DNA from: Gerris lacustris
Taxonomy: Eukaryota > Arthropoda > Insecta > Hemiptera > Gerridae
Reading direction: 5' to 3'
Length of the DNA: 64,000 nucleotides
Assembly: GCA_951217055.1 (NCBI GenBank)
Contig: OX578282.1
Location: 46,558,329-46,622,328 of the forward strand
The position numbers and the translations under genes were made by a program. This document shows positions 58,646 to 64,000 of the stretch, piece by piece. Every line of letters begins with the position of its first letter. Position 1 is the first letter of the stretch. The notes beneath the pieces are model-generated. The model was not told the origin of the DNA and did not search any database. It worked only from the letters and a program-made list of their open reading frames with translations.

Positions 58646-59743
58646 AATAATAAATAATTTCGAGGTGAGTCGTCGCCGTCGGGACTACTCTATTATATAA
58701 ATTATATAAAAAAGAAAATTTTCCTGTCCGAATGATTTAGCTAGTTTGGCCGATAACTGTAAAAAGTCTCCTATCTTTTAGAGTCTAGAAGAAGGAAAAA
58801 GAACAAATCCAATATAGACTGCAGACATTTGTGGCAAACACAATCAATGTGTATTAGGCTTAAAGGTGCATTTAATAGTAACACGGATACATATTTTTTA
58901 TTTATTTATTTGTGCATGCCAATACAAGTGGTAAAGACAGTTACATAATGTACCATATGTTGTGGTTTAACCCATTAACAGGGGTAATATATCAAAGAAA
59001 GAATGTATTGGTGTATCAATAGTTAATATGCCATGAAAGGGTAGAAACTTACGCAAAAAGAAAAGGGTGTCCTTAGACCTTATTGATTTATGAGACAACT
59101 TATACTTATAATGCAGGTAATTTAATTCAAAATTAGTATGGATTTGTTGTTAATCGATAGATTTTCGTTAGTACACATGCAATAAGGACAATAAAAAAGT
59201 AACGAATGACAGAACATTTGGAACGGAGTTAAAAAAACCTTTGTTTGGAAACTCTGTTTTATTCAATATACAAGAGATTCTGAAAAGAGTCTTAGATATA
59301 TGGAGCTCATCCTTGCCCTTCCATTAGAATCCAATCCTTCTATTCTTGTGTTCTATTCTAGAGTTTGCAGTAAGAGTATGCTGCCTTGTCCTGCTAATGA
59401 TTTTCTCACCTGGTTTAGGTTTGTCCCCTGCTGCTGATCTAAATGTAACTATATTCTAACTTAGCGCTCATCTAAGGCAGTTTTCTTCGAAATCATTTAG
59501 ATTTGGAGGGCCAGCTTTTATTAGAAATGTTTTATCTTTTTTAAAGCTAGCCCAACTGCTTTAGCCATCTTGCTTCAGCCAATGATGCCACGTGCCATAC
59601 TCTTGACCTTACCACCTAGCAACATTTCATCAACGTCATTTTTTCATACTATCCCTCCAGACGACCGGACAAACTGCTGCTGTCGTCTATTCAAATCCAT
59701 TGTGTAGTTCAAACTGTCCATTATTCATAATTATGCTTCTCCA
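58646..59743. other. No recognised gene
   Basis: A TTTATTTATTTATTTGTGC junction near 58895 may mark a minus-strand retroposon tail. The stretch from about 59280 becomes less A+T-rich, leading into the open frame below. Confidence 0.4.
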
Positions 59744-60508
59744 TTGACTCCTGGAGTCCCGGTGTTTCACAGAGATCTTCCCCCCTGTCCATTACAATTT
59801 TCCTTCTCTTTCCATCCGTCGGTACGTCCAGGTTACCAACGATGCCTCCTGTTGTTTTCGATTCAACCCTCCCCAACACAAAACCCCCCGCCCTCTATGA
59901 AAAATCAAAACATTAATATTTGCATAATGGGTCCGACACGTACCTCCGTTTTATTCAACAGAATATTATTTATCAATTTTTTTATTATCAAGTTTAGAGT
60001 CGAGTGGCGGTCCGGTTTTTGTTACTTTTTACAATTTTTTATTAATATTCAACTTATTGGAGGGGGAGAATTTTTTTTTAGTGTCGACAAACTTGAACAA
60101 AAGACCTTCTTTGAATACTGTTTAAAAGGTGCAACATTTCTAAATAAAGAACTCCTTCAAAAGAGAAATCAAAAGCGTAAATAAATGGTGTGTGAAGGAA
60201 TGAGAGTGGCCGGACTACTACTGCACCCCAAGCAGTATTTATATTGTGATTATGAAGCTTGTTTCATTGTACCAAGGCGAGGGGAAGGGCTCGACTCTAG
60301 AGCACCATGTGTCAGGAACAAAGCGACTTACCCCCTAAATACTCTTCTCTCTCCCTTGTGGACAAAATCGAAAACTAGAATTGACTGCAATGATTGCTCC
60401 ATTCAGTTTGTTTCTATGAAGTGGCCACTTGACCGATATTTCACGACTAATTTATTTATTTACTTCTTTAAGGCCATTGTTATGGATACCTATGCATTAA
60501 TAGTGTAA
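59744..60508 (+). CDS. Unidentified long open frame with one internal TAA
   Basis: One reading frame is open for 146 codons, meets a single TAA at 60182-60184 and resumes with ATG directly afterwards for another 107 codons. That is long for DNA this A+T-rich. The first part starts at a TTG and lies in a pyrimidine-rich segment, which by itself lowers stop frequency and yields a Pro/Ser/Phe-rich product. The second part starts MVCEGMRVAGLLL, has several Cys and ends FKAIVMDTYALIV. I recognise no domain and no splice or promoter signals. It may be an exon, an old element or chance. Confidence 0.15.
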
Positions 60509-62203
60509 ATGCAAACAAACGTCACAGTTTTATCTCCTACAAAGCTTCTAATAACGTAACTTATATCTTCAAGATGGTTAATGAAAGGAAGATACATCAA
60601 ACACTAAGGTTTCATTAATAAACAAAGTAAAGGAAGACCTACAAATTTTGAGTAGATAAGAGAAATTGTAAGACCTTAGGACTGTAGCAAAATGTTCGTT
60701 CTACCGCTACCAGTATAACTATAGTAGAGTTTGTTTAATGATTAATAGCAGTACCTACTACGAGCTTCATATCCAGAAAGCAGTAGCAAAAATAAGTAAT
60801 AATTAAAATCAGGCTTCTTAATGATTAATCAAAGGTAGAGATAGTAGTTTTTACCAAATCAAAATATCAAGGAAAAAACTGGGTATAACTGTTCAATAGC
60901 AAACACAAATATTTATAAGTTTCTATTTAAAACTTTGAAGAGCATTCAATCAGAACTAGAAAAATGATCTCACTTCAATATCAAATAAATAACAGCTTGA
61001 AATTAAAATGGTATCTTCAAGGATATATTTAACTTCTATTACTTCCTAACGTATCTGCAAATGCTGTTTTTAAACTCATTTTTCAAAGAAAATCTGCTTT
61101 CCACGGATTATTTTTTTTTTAAAAAAACCAATCACTGTAGAAAAAAAAATACAAACCTTGAAATAAGATATTTGCTTTTAAAAGGGTTTTCCAATTTAAG
61201 GACATACAAATCAACTTCATAGGAAATTTTCTTACTTCCCATGAACAGTGTAGGCATCCTAACTTCCTTGTTACTTTTCCATTTATGTGTGCGCATCACG
61301 TTGTAGCCTGTATATGACAAAACTATTGTTTCATAGTGGTTTCTTTGTGCCAGTTTTAAGGGTGCACCTTGTCATTCACTTATTCTATAATAAAGAGAAT
61401 GGGAGTGAGAGGGGTTATAAATAATAAGATGTACCCCTACAAGTATTTTTTATCCTCATCTGCATTTAATTAAAACGATATACATAATTTTAGATTAATT
61501 ATAATTCATTAATTAAAACTTACATATGTAAATTTACATATGTAGGTTTGAGGTATTTATTATGTAACTTTTTGAGGTTCTTAATAAAAATGCCTCATAC
61601 AAATACCTTCTGCCTAAACTATCCCCCCCCCCCCCCCCATGAATTAACCTATAAAATATAATGTGTCACAAAAATTAATATTCATACGGATGACATCTGG
61701 AGATCATTAGTCAACAAATTTTCTCACATATAAATCTGAGGGTGCATATATAATATTACTCAAACAAATTAATAACTTTGCTACTATTATGAGATCTTAA
61801 TGCATAAAGGTTTTTGAGGTTGATGATAATGAAAAGCTACTGCGACTAGAAATAACTGAAGGTTATTTGCTTTAGTAAAAACTTTCTTTAGAAACACAAT
61901 AATGTTTTAGCCACGTTCCTCCGTTAACAAGGTTAAAAGTTTTAATTCCTTAACTGCATAACTACACAAAGAATTAATATTGCTCCTGCTTTCTACTTCA
62001 AATGGTCGGTAGCAGGACGAAGAGCAAATTTAAAATTGTTTTAATAAAGTAAAAATTTATTAATAAATACGTTTCAGAAATTCTGAAAGAAATATCTTAG
62101 TAGAACAATTCGACAAAAAGTAATCGAATCCGTATTAATTTACGAAGCAGACACATATATATATATATACTAATTGTCAACGAACTCTTCAAAATTATAT
62201 TAC

Positions 62204-62206
<3 letters not shown>
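60509..62206. other. No recognised gene
   Basis: A+T-rich; a C16 run lies near 61623. No coding signal or structured repeat. Confidence 0.45.

Positions 62207-62283
<77 letters not shown>
62207..62283. repeat. (AT)n microsatellite at the Penelope boundary
   Basis: An AT run that ends where the G+C-richer Penelope-like sequence begins. A shorter AT run lies at about 62154-62170. Confidence 0.93.
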
Positions 62284-62284
<1 letters not shown>

Positions 62285-62390
62285 CATGGTGCGTAGGCTT
62301 CCGCGGGTAGAATCGTAATAAACAGCTTGGTTTTCCGGTGAAATCCGCGTCACGAAGGGGAAGAAGTCCGACGTTTCCAAGGAGGCTCTC

Positions 62391-62915
62391 ATGAAAGGAT
62401 TTAACTTCGCCGTCGCTCCGAAGAAGATTCCTGTGGAGAAAATCATCTGCGGAATAGAATCAGCTGTTCGAGGTATGCCCGTTGATGTCGCAGAGGAAAT
62501 CCGCCAAGATGTATCCTGCCTTATCCGCCGCAGCAAACCACCATCGAGGAACATCACGAAACCGGAGATCGAGGCTCTACGTAAATTACGAGAGGACCCA
62601 AACATCTTGATACTGCCTGCCGACAAAGGCAATGCTCCGGTTGTGATGTACAAGGAGATCTACACATCGAAGATGATGGCTCTGCTCGAGGACTGCACCT
62701 ACAGTAAGATCCGGAACCCTACGCTGCGAGTAAAAGCGGAGATCAACAGACTCGTTAAGGATTCTTCCCTGGAAGACGGAGAAAAGAGGAAACTTCTTTG
62801 CACGGACCCAAAGCCGCCTCTTCTCTACGGACTGCCGAAAATCCACAAAGACGGTATCTCGATGCGACCCATCGTTAGCGCTATTGGATCTGCTAAAAAG
62901 CAGAACGATAGCTAA
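62391..62915 (+). pseudogene. Penelope-like reverse transcriptase, N-terminal part
   Basis: The 174-codon frame starts at the first ATG and carries LMKGFNFAVAPKKIP, PADKGNAPVVMYK (about residues 77-89), PPLLYGLPKIHKDG and RPIVSAIGS. These are the conserved N-terminal blocks of Penelope-type RT. The frame is open about 22 codons upstream of this ATG, so the true start may be earlier or lost. It ends soon after SAIGSA, because the A5 run at about 62894-62898 shifts the frame. The continuation is one base out of register. Confidence 0.9.
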
Positions 62916-64000
62916 ACACGAAGTCGCCCGCCATCTTGCGAAGGAACTGCAGCCTCTTTCAGGAAGGACTTCGAGCTACGTCAAAAACTCGACCCACTTC
63001 GTTGAGAAACTGTCATCGCTTCACGTCGAGAAAGGAGATCTTCTGGTTAGCTTCGACATCGTTTCTCTTTTCACCAACCTGCCGATAGACGACACCATCG
63101 CCATCGTAAGAAGTAAGGTATGTGAAGTCAAATTGAAACTCATAGAATATTGTCTCAAATCCACATACTTCTTATTCAACGGAGAATACAACAAGCAGAT
63201 TAAAGGTGCGCCCATGGGTAGCCCCTTGTCACCTGTAGCTGCTAACCTGTTCTTAGAAGACTTCGAAGATAGAGCCCTCGCTTCTGCTGCTTTGAAACCG
63301 TCTTGCTGGTGGAGATACGTCGACGATGTTTTTCTTCTATGGAAACACGGAAGAGAGGCTTTGGATGAATTCCTCCGTCACATGAATTCGATTCATAGGA
63401 AAATTCAATTTACTATGGTAATTGAAGAGAAGGACTGCCTACCTTTTCTGGATGTGCTGGTGACGAAGAAGACCAACGGAACTCTTGGACACTCCGTCTA
63501 CAGGAAGCCCACGCACACGGATAGGTACCTCAATGCAGCGTCACATCACCATCCGACGCAGAAGAAAGCTGTCATCCACTCCTTAGTTTCAAGGGGCTTC
63601 AGGATCAGTGACGAGACCTCATGGAAAGAAGAGAAGCAGTACCTCAAGTCAGCCCTAGCAAAGAACGGCTTCAAGAAGGAGGACGTAATGCGAACCATCC
63701 ACCGCGTGGAGATCACCGAGGAACGCACCCCAGCTGAAAGGACGGAAGACCAACGGACGGCTTATCTCCCCTACATGCAAGGAACGACCGACAAGATAAG
63801 CAGGATTCTCAGAAAGCACGGCATCGGAACCACATTCAACTCCCACATAACCACCAGAGGCCTCCTGAAATCGCCGAAAGATCAACTTCATCTCAAAACT
63901 TGCGGTGTCTACCAAATCCCTTGCAGTTGCGGCAAAAGCTACATCGGACAAACCGGAAGATTTTATCTCTACCCGCCTACAAGAACACGTAAGAGCAGTG
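62886..64000 (+). pseudogene. Penelope-like RT core and GIY-YIG endonuclease start
   Basis: This frame is open from about 62886 to the window end. It contains VARHLAKELQPL, catalytic FDIVSLFTNLP (aspartate at 63055), GAPMGSPLSPVAANLF, catalytic YVDD (63316-63327), CLPFLDVLV and HSVYRKPTHTDRYLN. GVYQIPCSCGKSYIGQTGR from about 63904 is the GIY-YIG nuclease signature. After GQTGR a TTTT run near 63960 puts the expected STRLQEHVRAV one base out of frame. The RT active-site residues and both halves of the GIY-YIG motif are present. Confidence 0.92.

Larger units (their letters stand above)
62284..64000 (+). mobile_element. Penelope-like retroelement (GIY-YIG type), cut by window end
   Basis: The region is visibly richer in G+C than its surroundings and encodes, in order, a Penelope-type reverse transcriptase and the start of a GIY-YIG endonuclease. 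The 5' side begins abruptly after (AT)n. Its coding frame can be followed back only to a TAA at about 62322, so it may be 5'-truncated. The remaining endonuclease and the 3' end lie beyond the window. Two one-base frame changes interrupt the protein. Confidence 0.92.

Noticed and set aside
62195..62846. Minus-strand frames of 152 and 86 codons
   Set aside because: Shadows of the Penelope reverse transcriptase plus (AT)n sequence; the same holds for 63021-63215, 63546-63728 and 63655-63951.

Overview
The window is A+T-rich animal nuclear DNA, most likely arthropod. The evidence is the repertoire: long (AT)n tracts, tRNA-derived SINEs, a LINE with a C-terminal RNase H, a GIY-YIG Penelope-like element, several TIR transposons and scattered TE remnants carrying GACGGACG/GACAGACA runs. 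A copepod such as a sea louse would fit, but I could not verify this. I see no convincing host gene, no rRNA and no intact tRNA gene. The window reads as an intergenic or large intronic stretch built from nested mobile elements.

Layout. 1-12300: diverged repeats, hairpins, two large (AT)n tracts, a degraded SINE and a repeat family (2004-2833) whose second copy lies inverted at 48029-49002. 13384-19722: the clearest composite in the window, a 5'-truncated LINE on the minus strand (14701-18723) sitting exactly between two nearly identical ~990-bp direct repeats. 21933-22370: an 85-bp minisatellite. 27218-30290: two copies of an AGGGTCCGTAGGC repeat family (a third is at 49401-50071) and a fold-back repeat. 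32829-33550: back-to-back perfect palindromes and an inverted repeat. 33724-37051: a fold-back MITE, with a DNA transposon (34469-37051, 8-bp target duplication) inserted at its very end. The transposon carries a broken transposase of the 'GCDGT...HANELP' type.

38095-38763: decayed MULE-like transposase. 39413-42230: an 8-bp-unit tandem repeat, a ~190-bp tandem pair and two adjacent MITEs with the same termini. 43858-46129: SINE copies ending in a pure C tract followed by a pure A tract. 48029-50071: the inverted repeat-family copy with a retroposon inside it, then the third AGGGTCCGTAGGC copy. 52595-53389 and 54510-55985: two further TIR elements, the second hAT-like with an 8-bp target duplication. 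62284-64000: a Penelope-like element that starts at the end of an (AT)n tract and runs off the window.

Nothing here forms an operon or pathway. The coding stretches are retroelement and transposase proteins, all interrupted. The three interruptions in the two retroelements each look like one surplus base in a short homopolymer, so sequence error has to be weighed against real decay.
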